From: Flavicella sediminum
GTDB taxonomy: Bacteria > Bacteroidota > Bacteroidia > Flavobacteriales > Flavobacteriaceae
Assembly: GCF_006381105.1 (NCBI RefSeq)
Contig: NZ_VDET01000007.1
Location: forward strand, 1 to 64,000
Direction: 5' to 3'
Length of the DNA: 64,000 bases
The translations under genes and the position numbers were made by a program. Position 1 is the first letter of the stretch, and every line of letters begins with the position of its first letter. The notes under the pieces are model-generated. The model made no database searches. It worked only from the letters and a program-made list of their open reading frames with translations, and was not told the DNA's origin. Positions 9,032 to 18,122 of this stretch are shown here, one piece after another.

Positions 9032-9880
9032 ATGTCTACAACACAAGAATTAAAGGATTTTTCTCAACAAGTAAGAAGAGATATATTAAGAATGGTACAC
9101 GCTGTGAACTCTGGTCACCCAGGAGGTTCTTTAGGTTGTACTGAATTTTTAACGGTTTTATATCAAGATGTCATGAGTTACAACTCAGATAAATTTGATA
9201 TGGACGCTAAAAATGAAGATGTATTCTTTTTGTCTAATGGACATATTTCTCCTGTTTTTTATAGTGTTTTAGCTAGAAGTGGTTATTTTTCTGTTGAAGA
9301 ATTAGCAACATTCAGATTGTTAAATTCTCGTTTGCAAGGACATCCTACAACGCATGAAGGTTTGGAAGGAATCCGTATGGCTTCAGGTTCTTTAGGACAA
9401 GGATTATCAAATGCTTTGGGAGCAGCACAAGCAAAAAAATTAAACGGTGATGACAAATTAGTGTATACATTACATGGTGATGGTGAATTACAAGAAGGTC
9501 AAAACTGGGAAGCAATTATGTATGCTTCTGCTAAAAAAGTAGACAATTTAATTGCAACAGTTGATTTAAACGGAAAACAAATTGATGGTACTACAGATCA
9601 GGTATTGGCAATGGGTTCTATCAAAGCAAAATTTGAAGCTTTTGATTGGATTGTTTTAGAAGAGAAAAAAGGAAATGATATTGAAGCTATCCAAGCTGTT
9701 TTAGCAAAAGCAAAAGAATTATCTGGAAACGGAAAACCTGTTTGTATTTTATTAGAAACTGAAATGGGTAACGGTGTTGATTTTATGATGCATACACATG
9801 CTTGGCATGGTAAAGCACCAAACGATGCGCAATTAGAAGAAGCATTGGCTCAAAATCCTGCAACTTTAGGAGATTACTAG
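9032..9880 (+). CDS. Transketolase, N-terminal (TPP-binding) subunit
   Basis: A 282-residue protein equal to the first half of transketolase. It contains SGHPGGSLG near residue 27 and the thiamine pyrophosphate/Mg motif GDGELQEGQNWE near 149-160. Many Bacteroidota and archaea encode transketolase as two polypeptides, with the pyrimidine-binding and C-terminal domains in a second gene, usually immediately downstream. Here the reading frame ends naturally and is followed by a terminator and an unrelated gene on the other strand, so the partner must be elsewhere. Role: two-carbon ketol transfer in the non-oxidative pentose phosphate pathway, once paired with the second subunit. Confidence 0.93.
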   Translation: MSTTQELKDFSQQVRRDILRMVHAVNSGHPGGSLGCTEFLTVLYQDVMSYNSDKFDMDAKNEDVFFLSNGHISPVFYSVLARSGYFSVEELATFRLLNSRLQGHPTTHEGLEGIRMASGSLGQGLSNALGAAQAKKLNGDDKLVYTLHGDGELQEGQNWEAIMYASAKKVDNLIATVDLNGKQIDGTTDQVLAMGSIKAKFEAFDWIVLEEKKGNDIEAIQAVLAKAKELSGNGKPVCILLETEMGNGVDFMMHTHAWHGKAPNDAQLEEALAQNPATLGDY

Positions 9881-9900
9881 AAATAAAAAATTTCATATAT

Positions 9901-9935
9901 AAAAAATCTCAAACCTAAGGTTTGGGATTTTTTTT
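9901..9935 (+). terminator. Terminator after transketolase subunit
   Basis: AAATCTCAAACC pairs with GGTTTGGGATTT (one G-T wobble) around a short loop and is followed by a run of T residues. It starts about 20 bp after the stop codon. Confidence 0.75.
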
Positions 9936-9989
9936 GTTTAAACGCATCTTATTGTAAGCTCGAGATATAGATTAAATAAATCTGGAAAC

Positions 9990-10097
9990 TGAGCCTGTCT
10001 AAGTCTCATTATTTTCAATAAAATAAAAATTCCGTACCCTTCGACAAACGAAGGGTACGGAATAAATATGTTTGTAGACTCACTCTGTTGAAGTCTA
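9990..10097. repeat. Three-hairpin extragenic repeat cluster
   Basis: Three palindromes lie in 108 bp. The first is TGAGCCT-gtcta-AGTCTCA (9990-10008, one mismatch). The second is a perfect 14-bp stem TTCCGTACCCTTCG with loop ACAAA (10030-10062). The third is TAGACTCA...TGAAGTCTA (10075-10097), which overlaps the queE stop codon. Similar outer sequences bracket the strong central hairpin. It looks like a REP/BIME-type or small MITE-like element, and the central hairpin may also terminate queE transcription. Copy number in the genome cannot be judged from this window. Confidence 0.55.
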
Positions 10098-10724
10098 TGG
10101 TATATTCAAATATTTATGTGTTTGTAAAGAAATTTGCCATTGTGGATTTTTCATGACATACTCTATAATCTCAGGAATCATTTTTTCTTTTTTACTCCAT
10201 TCAGGTTGTAAATACAACTTGCAATTTTCTGATACTTTTGCAGCTTCTTCTTCGGCAAACAAAAAATCATTCCTATTGTGAATAATCATTTTTAATTCAT
10301 CTGCATGAGGATATATTTCAGCCAACGGTAATTTTGTTTTTTTAGGCGATAAACAAATCCAGTTCCAGTGCCCCGATAATTGGTAAGCTCCAGAGGTCTC
10401 CATATGTGTTTTAATTCCCGCAGTATTTAATTCTCTTGTAATATAGTCTAATGACCACATCAAAGGCTCTCCTCCGGTAATGACAACTGTTTTGGCATAT
10501 TGCTTGGCATTGGCAACAATTTTATCGGTAAAAGTAGGAGGATGTAATTTGGCATCCCAACTTTCTTTTACATCACACCAATGGCAACCTACATCACAAC
10601 CACCAATCCTAATAAAATAAGCCGCTGTTCCTGTATGCCCACCTTCTCCTTGAATTGTATAAAATTCTTCCATTAGCGGGAGCATTTTTCCTTGTGCAAT
10701 TAACTCTTTCGTTTCAGGTGTCAT
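10095..10724 (-). CDS. queE: 7-carboxy-7-deazaguanine synthase QueE (radical SAM)
   Basis: Radical SAM enzyme of 209 residues that converts 6-carboxy-tetrahydropterin to 7-carboxy-7-deazaguanine in queuosine biosynthesis. The cluster-binding cysteines have the QueE spacing Cys43-x3-Cys47-x2-Cys50 (CDVGCHWC). The N-terminus contains the substrate-loop signature FYTIQGEGGHTG, and VVITGGEPLMW is the SAM-binding GGE motif. It stands alone. Another queuosine gene, tgt, lies about 8 kb away. A minus-strand TATCTTTG element at 10745-10752 is its likely promoter. Confidence 0.95.
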   Translation of the reverse strand: MTPETKELIAQGKMLPLMEEFYTIQGEGGHTGTAAYFIRIGGCDVGCHWCDVKESWDAKLHPPTFTDKIVANAKQYAKTVVITGGEPLMWSLDYITRELNTAGIKTHMETSGAYQLSGHWNWICLSPKKTKLPLAEIYPHADELKMIIHNRNDFLFAEEEAAKVSENCKLYLQPEWSKKEKMIPEIIEYVMKNPQWQISLQTHKYLNIP

Positions 10725-10855
10725 AGTTTCAAATGTTTGAGCGGCAAAGATACAAGTAATCTCTTAGTGTAAAAGGGGAATTATTAACTTTTATTTCGCT
10801 TAAAATTTTAAAAGATTTGATTAAGTTTGTCGCTTATTAAATAAATAATTTTACA

Positions 10856-11425
10856 ATGAATAATTTTGGTTTGAAACTTTTGGCTTGTGTACTAATTTTA
10901 ACTTCTGTAGCTTGTTCTAATAGCAAGAAATACAAAGTAGCTTTGAATAGAGTAGGGCTAGTTACATCAGAAACAAAAGTGGAAGAAATTGATGAAATTT
11001 TTAAAAATGATTCTGTTGTAAAACACTTAAGTGAAGGTTTGTTAGGTTTTCAAGGCGCTTACCAACAAGAAGATGATAAATATTTAATTTATTCGAAAAA
11101 AGGAAAACACTTATTGACTTTAACACCTAAAGAATCTTTAGACTCTCTGTCTACTATTCGTTTTATAGATATTTACGATCCTTTATATGTTACTGAAAAA
11201 GGAATTGGATTGAACAGTACTTTTGAAGAAATTAATTTACAAACAACCATCGATAAAGTAGAAGCTTCTTTTACAAAAGCAACTCTTTATCTAAGTGAAT
11301 TTAATGCAACTATGACTTTAGACAAGTCGGACTTGGGTATAAAAACAATGAGTACTGCTGAAATTCAAATTGGTCAAATTCCTAATTTGGTAAAGCCAAA
11401 AAGTTTTGTTGTTTGGTTTGATTAG
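10856..11425 (+). CDS. Hypothetical lipoprotein
   Basis: A 189-residue protein whose N-terminus is a lipoprotein signal peptide (hydrophobic core LKLLACVLILTSVACS, lipobox ending at the cysteine). The remainder is soluble, mixed alpha/beta, without repeats or catalytic motifs that I recognise. A TTTG/TAATTTTA promoter-like pair precedes the ATG. It converges with the next lipoprotein gene, and the two stop codons overlap by a few bases. Function unknown. Confidence 0.75.
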   Translation: MNNFGLKLLACVLILTSVACSNSKKYKVALNRVGLVTSETKVEEIDEIFKNDSVVKHLSEGLLGFQGAYQQEDDKYLIYSKKGKHLLTLTPKESLDSLSTIRFIDIYDPLYVTEKGIGLNSTFEEINLQTTIDKVEASFTKATLYLSEFNATMTLDKSDLGIKTMSTAEIQIGQIPNLVKPKSFVVWFD

Positions 11426-11892
11426 TTAAAAAAGTAGGCCGTTCTTTTTTGTGAATCTGGAACTCCGATGCTGTAGTTTAAATAATTATCTTGTCGGACA
11501 AGCGCACCTTTTTTAATATATCCTTCTGCCATGGGCATGCAGGCTGCCCAAGAGCCAGAATCTTTACAGTCAGTATTGTCTGTAATTTTCACCAATGTAT
11601 GGTTCTCTGTAAAAATGATGCAATTTTTATAACTTTTAGCTGTTTTCAAAACTTCTTGAATATTGGCTTTTTGTAAATTCACTATTTTGTCTGCAGCGGC
11701 TATGGCTTGTTTTTGTAAACTAATCAATGGTGTTTTAGTGGTAGCGACTTCTAAAGATTTTGAGTTTTTAAGAAAATTAAAGAGTAAAGTTCTTTCCTGT
11801 TTAGGAGACTGAACCGTGTTTGTTTTATTTGTTTCGTCTTTGCAACTTATTATTGTAAGCAGCGTACATAGGATTAAGGTAATTTTTTTCAT
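11422..11892 (-). CDS. Hypothetical lipoprotein
   Basis: A 156-residue protein with a lipoprotein signal (MKKITLILCTLLTIISCKDE). The mature part is an alpha-helical stretch (about 40-85) followed by a region with cysteines (CIIF, DCKDSGSWAACMP) that could form disulfides in the periplasm. I recognise no family. It lies 18 bp downstream of the cyclophilin gene on the same strand, so the two are likely cotranscribed, possibly with the ppx and sixA-like genes further up. Confidence 0.7.
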   Translation of the reverse strand: MKKITLILCTLLTIISCKDETNKTNTVQSPKQERTLLFNFLKNSKSLEVATTKTPLISLQKQAIAAADKIVNLQKANIQEVLKTAKSYKNCIIFTENHTLVKITDNTDCKDSGSWAACMPMAEGYIKKGALVRQDNYLNYSIGVPDSQKRTAYFFN

Positions 11893-11910
11893 AGCGGTAA
11901 TGGTTTAATG

Positions 11911-12609
11911 TTAATTCAATACTTTTATTTTCATAGGAATGTTGTTTCTAGGCCATTCATCGGTGTCAATATCTTCGGCAGCAATTTTATCAATGACCTC
12001 AATGCCGTCAATAATTTCACCAAAAACCGTATGTTCAAAATTTAAATGCGACTGGTCTCTCTGAGATTGTATAAAATAGAATTCAAAAGAAGAAGATCTT
12101 TTTTCCGGATTGTATTCCCAATCTCTTGCAGCAGCAATAACTCCGCGTTTATGAGGTCTGTTTTTTCTGAATTCTGCAGGTAATAAGTAATTGTTTAGCT
12201 GAGTTCTAAATTCTGTAGTAACATCGCTGTCAGAATTTCCTCCTTGCACAATAAAACCGGGTACAACTCTATAAAAACAGGTCGTATCGAAATAGTTGTG
12301 TTTGGTTAAATAAATAAAACTAGCTCGGTGCAAAGGTGTGTTTTCATACAATCGTATGGTCATGTCACCTAATCGTGTGCTTAATAGCACTTTGGTTTCT
12401 TTATTCTTTTTGCCATATTCTGTGAAAAATTCTTCGCAGTTTTCAGTAGTTATGGTATCTGTGGTATAGATAATTCTTTTGTGAACTTTCTTCTTTTTAA
12501 CAAAAGTATTTTGCTTTTTAAGCTTTTTAGGAGGCGGGGAGTCGCAGCTCACAACAAAGCATAAAAAAACAACTACTTTTAAATAGTGTAAAAAATAGTT
12601 GCTTTTCAT
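11911..12609 (-). CDS. Peptidyl-prolyl cis-trans isomerase, cyclophilin type, lipoprotein
   Basis: Cyclophilin of 232 residues, anchored as a lipoprotein (hydrophobic segment then VSCDSPPPKK). After a Lys-rich linker, the cyclophilin fold spans about 80-230: FYRVVPGFIVQGG contains the catalytic arginine, FYFIQS replaces the FFI motif and HTVFGEIIDG is the late motif. It should speed proline isomerisation of envelope proteins. It is 21 bp downstream of the Ppx/GppA gene in a same-strand cluster. The lysine-rich spacer between lipobox and domain is long, as if the domain needs to reach across the periplasm. Confidence 0.92.
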   Translation of the reverse strand: MKSNYFLHYLKVVVFLCFVVSCDSPPPKKLKKQNTFVKKKKVHKRIIYTTDTITTENCEEFFTEYGKKNKETKVLLSTRLGDMTIRLYENTPLHRASFIYLTKHNYFDTTCFYRVVPGFIVQGGNSDSDVTTEFRTQLNNYLLPAEFRKNRPHKRGVIAAARDWEYNPEKRSSSFEFYFIQSQRDQSHLNFEHTVFGEIIDGIEVIDKIAAEDIDTDEWPRNNIPMKIKVLN

Positions 12610-12630
12610 AAAGGTGTTTTGAGTTTTTGT

Positions 12631-13530
12631 TTATAGGATTCCGCTGTACATGCTTTTGATGATTCCATCGGCAAGTCCAATTTTAGGAACATATATTTTT
12701 TTGGCGCCACTCCATTTCATGGCAGATAAGTATATTTTTGTTGCAGGAACAATAACATCTGCACGATCTGGATTCAATCCTAATTCAGAAATACGATCAC
12801 TGTAAGTCATTTTCTTTAAGAATTGGTAATTGGCCTTCATATAAATTAAAGACAAGGGCTTGTCTAAAGCCTGACCAGACATTTTGAAAATTTTATTGAT
12901 ATTTCCACCAGAACCAATTAATACAATTCTGTTTAGGCCTTTGGTGTTAATTTTTATCCAAGTTTCAATTTCTTCCCAAATTTTCTTTTTGCTAATTTCT
13001 TTATTTAACAAACGTACGGTACCTATTTTAAAAGATTTAGATGCTAATAATTTTCCTTTAGAAAAAACAGTGAATTCTGTACTACCACCCCCAACATCAA
13101 CATATAAATAAGCTTTGTGTCCAGCGGTTAATTCATTTAAGTCTGTAGAAGCAATAATTTTGGCTTCTTTTTTTCCGTCAATAATTTCAATATCTATATC
13201 CGCTTCTTCACTAATAGTTTTAATAAGGTCTACACCATTTTTTGCTTCACGCATGGCGGAAGTAGCACAGGCTTTGTAACGTTCAACACCATGAACATTC
13301 ATTAACAATTTAAAAGCTTTCATGGCGTCTACCATTCTTGCGCTGTTTTCTTTGCTAATGATACCTGAAATAAAGGCATCTGCCCCTAAACGAATGGGTA
13401 CCCTAACTAATGCCGATTTTTTAAATTTCGGTTCTTCATCTTCTTGTAAAACGATATTACTTATGAGTAATCTAACTGCATTGGAGCCTATGTCAATTGC
13501 CCCGTATTTTTTTATTTCTAACAAACTCAC
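12631..13530 (-). CDS. Ppx/GppA family exopolyphosphatase
   Basis: ASKHA-fold phosphatase of 299 residues. The phosphate-1 loop is AIDIGSNAVRLLI (about 12-24), a GGGSTEF motif near 147-153 follows, and IVLIGSGGNINKI is the adenosine-side motif. Length matches single-module Ppx proteins; the extra HD-like C-terminal domain of E. coli Ppx (about 510 residues) is absent. Likely role: polyphosphate or pppGpp hydrolysis. It lies just downstream of the SixA-type phosphatase gene (13-bp gap). In related genomes this pair often accompanies polyphosphate kinase, which is not in this window. Confidence 0.9.
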   Translation of the reverse strand: MSLLEIKKYGAIDIGSNAVRLLISNIVLQEDEEPKFKKSALVRVPIRLGADAFISGIISKENSARMVDAMKAFKLLMNVHGVERYKACATSAMREAKNGVDLIKTISEEADIDIEIIDGKKEAKIIASTDLNELTAGHKAYLYVDVGGGSTEFTVFSKGKLLASKSFKIGTVRLLNKEISKKKIWEEIETWIKINTKGLNRIVLIGSGGNINKIFKMSGQALDKPLSLIYMKANYQFLKKMTYSDRISELGLNPDRADVIVPATKIYLSAMKWSGAKKIYVPKIGLADGIIKSMYSGIL

Positions 13531-13543
13531 GTAATTTTATTGG

Positions 13544-14032
13544 TTATTTATGATGTTTTGGAAATTCTTTTAAAATGGTCTTGCCTTTTTTAATGCTTTT
13601 CCAATGGTTATTTTCAAATTGTATACCTATGACACCACAGGTAGGAACATGTGCGATGCTTTCGCTACCATATTTATTTACAAAATCATTGATACCATGA
13701 TCGTGACTAAAAATAATGGCTGAATCAAATTCATCATCCAAAGCTTTGATGGTTTTCACCAAATAGCCGTCACTAAAACTATACAAAGATTTATTAATTT
13801 GCAAATTTGACAAAGGATAGCTAAAGTTGTTGCAAAATATTACGGCAGTAGACAAAGCTCTACTAGCACTACTTGTAATAAAAACATCAGGTTTGTTTAT
13901 GGCTTTCCTAAGTTTTGACGAGACAAGATAAGAGTCTTTAATTCCTCTTTTTTTTAGGGGTCTGTCAATGTCATCTATTCCTTGATATTCCCAAGATGAC
14001 TTGGCGTGTCGAACAATATATACTGTTTTCAT
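13544..14032 (-). CDS. SixA-type histidine phosphatase
   Basis: A small histidine-phosphatase-superfamily protein of 162 residues. The phosphohistidine motif VRHAKSSW has His9 as nucleophile; FITSSASRALSTA and the second catalytic histidine in IIFSHDHGINDF follow. The length fits the SixA branch (phosphohistidine phosphatase) rather than phosphoglycerate mutases. The exact substrate cannot be assigned. It is upstream of ppx in the same transcription direction. Confidence 0.88.
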   Translation of the reverse strand: MKTVYIVRHAKSSWEYQGIDDIDRPLKKRGIKDSYLVSSKLRKAINKPDVFITSSASRALSTAVIFCNNFSYPLSNLQINKSLYSFSDGYLVKTIKALDDEFDSAIIFSHDHGINDFVNKYGSESIAHVPTCGVIGIQFENNHWKSIKKGKTILKEFPKHHK

Positions 14033-14140
14033 TTATATAATATAGTTAGTCAAATATAAGGAAAGCTTTCAATTAGAAGCCTTGTTTTATATAAATAATT
14101 CAACTTTTTTAACCTTTGCTAATAAGATGTATAAATGAAG

Positions 14141-14788
14141 TTAGGGAGCCAATCGCTCAATTTTCCATTCAAAATTTTCTTGAAGCGAGTATAAGATTCT
14201 GTCGTGCATTCTGTTAGCTCTTCCTTGCCAAAATTCCATGCTAATTGGTTTTACAATATAGCCACCCCAATGTTCGGGTCTAGGAATTTCTTTCTGCTCA
14301 AACTTTTTCTCCATTGCTTTTAACTGTGCGTCTAATTCTTCTCTAGAAGCTACCACTTCGCTCTGATTAGAAGCCCAAGCCCCCAGTTTGCTTCCATCGG
14401 GTCTCGATTCAAAATAACCATCAGAAAGGTTAGTTGCAATTTTCTCAGCTTTTCCTTTGATGATTATTTGTTGCTCAGCACCATGCCAAAAAAAGGAAAT
14501 ACAAATATTAGGATTGTTGGCAATGGCTTTTCCTTTTTCACTTAAATAATTGGTGTAAAAAATAAAACCCTCCCAGGTAAATTTCTTCAACAATACCACG
14601 CGATTTTTAGGGTATCCATCCAAACCAATAGTTGAAATGGTCATGGCATTTGGTTCTTCTTGTTGTCCGTTAGCCTCTACTTCATAAAACCACTTCTGAA
14701 AGAACTCCATTGGATTTTCAGGAACAGTTGTTTTTGAAAGTTCGCTTTTTTCATAGCTTTTTCTATAGTTTCCTAGGTCTTTTTCCAT
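14141..14788 (-). CDS. pdxH: Pyridoxamine 5'-phosphate oxidase
   Basis: FMN-dependent oxidase of 215 residues that makes pyridoxal 5'-phosphate from the pyridoxine or pyridoxamine phosphate. Features include the N-terminal segment MEKDLGNYRKSYEKSEL typical of Bacteroidota PdxH, the FMN-binding RVVLLKKF and FYTNYLSEKG, and the C-terminal PLP-binding region with SMEFWQGRANRMHDR and the terminal ERLAP. Full length matches the family. It lies 16 bp downstream of the symporter gene on the same strand. Confidence 0.97.
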   Translation of the reverse strand: MEKDLGNYRKSYEKSELSKTTVPENPMEFFQKWFYEVEANGQQEEPNAMTISTIGLDGYPKNRVVLLKKFTWEGFIFYTNYLSEKGKAIANNPNICISFFWHGAEQQIIIKGKAEKIATNLSDGYFESRPDGSKLGAWASNQSEVVASREELDAQLKAMEKKFEQKEIPRPEHWGGYIVKPISMEFWQGRANRMHDRILYSLQENFEWKIERLAP

Positions 14789-14804
14789 GCTTCAAAAATA
14801 CGAA

Positions 14805-16280
14805 TTAAATTGTGTGAATTGACTTCGGTTTTCTCAAAAACCATAAACCTATGTAGGTAATTGCCCCATTTAAAATAAGTAGCTCATAGCCAAAAACATA
14901 TCCGTTTAAAATAGCTGTAGAATAGCTGTTTAAAAAGGAAGTCAGCAGTACTGAAATAAGTGCAACAGCGGGAACTAATAGATCATTTATTTGATGTTTT
15001 GTGAATATCCCAAAAGCAAACAAACCTAATAAAGGGCCATATGTATAGGAAGCAACACTCAATAAACTGCTAATGACATTGTCTTTTAATACATGTTTAA
15101 AAATAACAATGACCAAAATCAACAAAACAGATACACCTATATGTGTTAATTTTCGAATTCTTTTTTTCTCAGCTTCACTTTTATCTTGTATGCTTAAAAA
15201 ATCAAAACAAAAAGAAGTGGTTAAAGAGGTAAGTGCACTGTCAGCACTAGAATAGGCAGCTGCAATTAAACCCAAAATAAAAGTCACGGATAAAGTGGTT
15301 CCTAATGTTCCTTGCAGTGCAATGGCAGGAAATAATAAATCTGTTTTTGTTTTTCCGTCAATACTAGGAATAGCGATACCATTTTTTTCGGCATAGATAA
15401 ATAACAATGCGCCTAAAAACAAGAAGACAAAGTTTACGAGAATTAAGACAAAGCCAAGTGATAAAATATTCCATTGAGCTTCCTTGGTATTCTTACAAGT
15501 AAGATTTTTTTGCATCATATCTTGGTCCAATCCCGTCATGGCAATGGCAATAAACATACCTCCAAAAAAGGATTTCAACCAATACTTTTTTTCTAGTAAA
15601 TTATCTGTAAACCAAACTTTAGAATACTTGCTTAATTCATCTGATTGTAAGCTGTCTATTAGTGACCAATTAAAGCTTTTGTTTATAATTATTATTGCGG
15701 TTGCAACGGCAATTAGCATACATAAAGTTTGCAAAGTATCTGTCCAAACAATGGTTTTTATACCTCCTTTAAACGTATAAATCCAAATAAGTAAAATGGA
15801 CAAAGTTACCGTTAACCAAAACGGAACATTCCAAGCATCAAAAATAAAATACTGCAATACAGAGGCTACTAAAAACAATCGAAAGGAAGCTCCTAAAACC
15901 CTTGAGACAAAAAAGAAAAAAGCACCCGTTTTATGACTCACCTTTCCGAAGCGAGTTAATAAATATTCATAAATAGAAGTAATATTTGCTTTGTAATAGA
16001 CCGGCAACAGTACATAAGCAATGGCAATGTAACCGAAAAAATAACCGATTACAATTTGCATATAACTAAACTGACTTCCTTGTACCCAACCTGGAACAGA
16101 AATAAAAGTAACACCAGAGAGCGAGGCACCAATCATTCCAAAAGCTACAACATACCAAGGTGCTTTTTTTTCAGCTTTAAAGAAAGCAGCGTTTGTATCC
16201 GTTTTACCTGTAAAATGTGCGATTAGGAGCAGCAAGCCAAAGTAAGCAGCAACAATAATTAGAATTTGATAAGCTTGCAT
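14805..16280 (-). CDS. Sodium:solute symporter (SSS family)
   Basis: Integral membrane transporter of 491 residues with about 13 hydrophobic segments, matching the SSS/SLC5 family. The conserved early segment [20 protein letters not shown] (TM2 region), a [18 protein letters not shown] stretch and an [17 protein letters not shown] motif (sodium-site segment, TM8) are visible. It should use the sodium gradient to import a small organic solute such as a sugar, acid or vitamin; specificity is not readable. It is divergent from recR and leads a unit with pdxH. Confidence 0.93.
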   Translation of the reverse strand: MQAYQILIIVAAYFGLLLLIAHFTGKTDTNAAFFKAEKKAPWYVVAFGMIGASLSGVTFISVPGWVQGSQFSYMQIVIGYFFGYIAIAYVLLPVYYKANITSIYEYLLTRFGKVSHKTGAFFFFVSRVLGASFRLFLVASVLQYFIFDAWNVPFWLTVTLSILLIWIYTFKGGIKTIVWTDTLQTLCMLIAVATAIIIINKSFNWSLIDSLQSDELSKYSKVWFTDNLLEKKYWLKSFFGGMFIAIAMTGLDQDMMQKNLTCKNTKEAQWNILSLGFVLILVNFVFLFLGALLFIYAEKNGIAIPSIDGKTKTDLLFPAIALQGTLGTTLSVTFILGLIAAAYSSADSALTSLTTSFCFDFLSIQDKSEAEKKRIRKLTHIGVSVLLILVIVIFKHVLKDNVISSLLSVASYTYGPLLGLFAFGIFTKHQINDLLVPAVALISVLLTSFLNSYSTAILNGYVFGYELLILNGAITYIGLWFLRKPKSIHTI

Positions 16281-16365
16281 AAGTTGTGTTTTAAATCAAT
16301 TTTACACAAATAAACAAATAAAGATTTTAATCCATAAAGATTCTACAAATTATTACATTTGCAGC

Positions 16366-16983
16366 ATGAATTTTTCTTCTAAACTTTTAGAAAATGCGGT
16401 AAATGAAGTCGCACAACTACCAGGAATTGGTAAACGTACAGCACTTCGATTGGTATTGCATTTATTAAAACAGCCAAAATCGCATACAGGGCATTTAACA
16501 ACAGCTTTAAATAATTTGGTAGAAGAAGTGAAATTATGCAGTAGTTGCCATAATATTTCTGATGTAGAACTTTGTGAAATTTGTGCAAGTTCCAAAAGAA
16601 ATGTTGAAATAGTTTGTGTTGTGGAAGACATTAGAGACGTGATGGCCATTGAAAATACGACACAGTTTCAAGGACTTTATCATGTATTAGGAGGTAAAAT
16701 TTCACCTATGGAAGGAATTGGGCCACACAACCTAACGATTGAAGATTTGATAAAAAAAGTGGCTGCTGGCACAATTAAAGAGCTCATTTTAGCGTTAAGT
16801 TCAACGATGGAAGGAGATACAACCAATTTTTACATTTACAAACAATTGCAGAAATACGAAGTTACGGTTTCAACGATTGCTAGAGGAATCTCGGTAGGAG
16901 ATGAATTACAATATACAGATGAAGTCACTTTAGGAAGAAGTATTGCCAATCGTGTTCCTTTTGAAAAATCTATGAAATATTAA
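16366..16983 (+). CDS. recR: Recombination mediator protein RecR
   Basis: DNA repair protein of 205 residues that works with RecO and RecF to load RecA at gaps. It has the N-terminal helix-hairpin-helix ([17 protein letters not shown]), a C4 zinc finger with Cys58, Cys61, Cys70 and Cys73, and a TOPRIM domain from about 81 ([13 protein letters not shown]) ending with the Walker-like C-terminus. A TACATTTG element at 16354-16361 ends 4 bp before the ATG, so the mRNA is probably leaderless. The last base of its stop codon is the first base of the next gene's ATG. Confidence 0.97.
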   Translation: MNFSSKLLENAVNEVAQLPGIGKRTALRLVLHLLKQPKSHTGHLTTALNNLVEEVKLCSSCHNISDVELCEICASSKRNVEIVCVVEDIRDVMAIENTTQFQGLYHVLGGKISPMEGIGPHNLTIEDLIKKVAAGTIKELILALSSTMEGDTTNFYIYKQLQKYEVTVSTIARGISVGDELQYTDEVTLGRSIANRVPFEKSMKY

Positions 16984-18122
16984 TGAAACTATCCGTTGTC
17001 ATCGTTAATTATAATGTCCGATATTTTCTGGAGTTATGTTTGTTAAGTGTAAAAAAGGCTTGCAAAAACATTGATTCAGAAATTATTGTAGTAGATAATT
17101 TATCTACAGACGATAGCTGTAAAATGGTTGCCAAGAATTTTCCGGAGGTTGTACTGATTGAAAACAAAATCAATTATGGATTTTCAACAGCCAACAATCA
17201 AGGAGTAGCAGTTGCCAAAGGAGAATACGTTTTAATTTTAAATCCGGATACTGTAATAGGAGAAAATACATTTTTAGAAATGTTGTCTTTTGCCGATACC
17301 AAACCCGATTTGGGTGCGTTGGGAGTACAGTTAATTGATGGAACTGGTGTTTTTCTTCCTGAAAGTAAACGTGGAATTCCAACCTTAAAAGCGTCCTTGT
17401 TTAAAATATTAGGCTCTGATAGTAAAAAAGGCACCTATTATTCCAATCATTTAGAACGTGATGAAATTGGAACCATTTCTATATTGGTGGGGGCATTTAT
17501 GCTAATGAAGCGAAATGTGTATGAAGAAGTAGGAGGTTTTGATGAAGATTACTTTATGTATGGTGAGGATATTGACCTGAGTTATAAGTTATTAAAAGTA
17601 GGTTATAAAAACTATTATTTAGGAACTTCTAAAATAATTCACTTTAAAGGAGAAAGTACGCGTAAGGATGTGAAATATTTAAAATATTTTCATGGAGCTA
17701 TGGAAATATTTTATAAGAAGCACTTTAGCTCTAATTTCTGTTATGACTTTGCGATGAAATTAGGTGTGAAAATTTGGTTTTTAACTAAATATTTTCAGCT
17801 AAGCGATGCGCCTATTATTATTAAAGAACGTGAAAATGTATTGTATGTTGGAGAAAAGAAAATTTCTATAGATCCGCAGATGCAACGAAAAATTAATTTC
17901 GTAAAATTCAAATCCTTTAAACAATTAGAGCGCCACGCAATAAAGAAAAATGTTGAAGAAATTTGGTTGGATGAAAGTTATCTGTCCTATGAGAAAATCA
18001 TTGAAATTATCGCTTTACTTCATTCTAAGAAGATCATTTTCAAAATTCATTCAGCAAAAACTTCCTATGTAATCGGCAGCAACTCTTCCGATGGACGAGG
18101 AGAAATTATTGGATTGAATTAA
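16983..18122 (+). CDS. Family 2 glycosyltransferase with extra C-terminal domain
   Basis: GT-A fold transferase of 379 residues, rhamnosyltransferase/WbbL-like. Residues 1-240 contain VVIVNYNVRYFLE, VVDNLSTDDS, a metal-binding LNPDT (DxD-like) and the acceptor-site GGFDEDYFMYGEDIDL. No membrane anchor precedes the domain. The last ~130 residues form an additional domain ending IHSAKTSYVIGSNSSDGRGE. This resembles the nucleotide-binding-like (CoA_binding_3) part of WcaJ-type sugar-phosphate transferases; I infer that by eye. The gene overlaps the recR stop by one base (TAATG), so the two are translationally coupled. It probably acts in surface polysaccharide assembly. Confidence 0.85.
   Translation: MKLSVVIVNYNVRYFLELCLLSVKKACKNIDSEIIVVDNLSTDDSCKMVAKNFPEVVLIENKINYGFSTANNQGVAVAKGEYVLILNPDTVIGENTFLEMLSFADTKPDLGALGVQLIDGTGVFLPESKRGIPTLKASLFKILGSDSKKGTYYSNHLERDEIGTISILVGAFMLMKRNVYEEVGGFDEDYFMYGEDIDLSYKLLKVGYKNYYLGTSKIIHFKGESTRKDVKYLKYFHGAMEIFYKKHFSSNFCYDFAMKLGVKIWFLTKYFQLSDAPIIIKERENVLYVGEKKISIDPQMQRKINFVKFKSFKQLERHAIKKNVEEIWLDESYLSYEKIIEIIALLHSKKIIFKIHSAKTSYVIGSNSSDGRGEIIGLN

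Noticed and set aside
9032-9880. Transketolase as truncated pseudogene
   Set aside because: The length and end match the stand-alone N-subunit of split transketolases, and a terminator follows.
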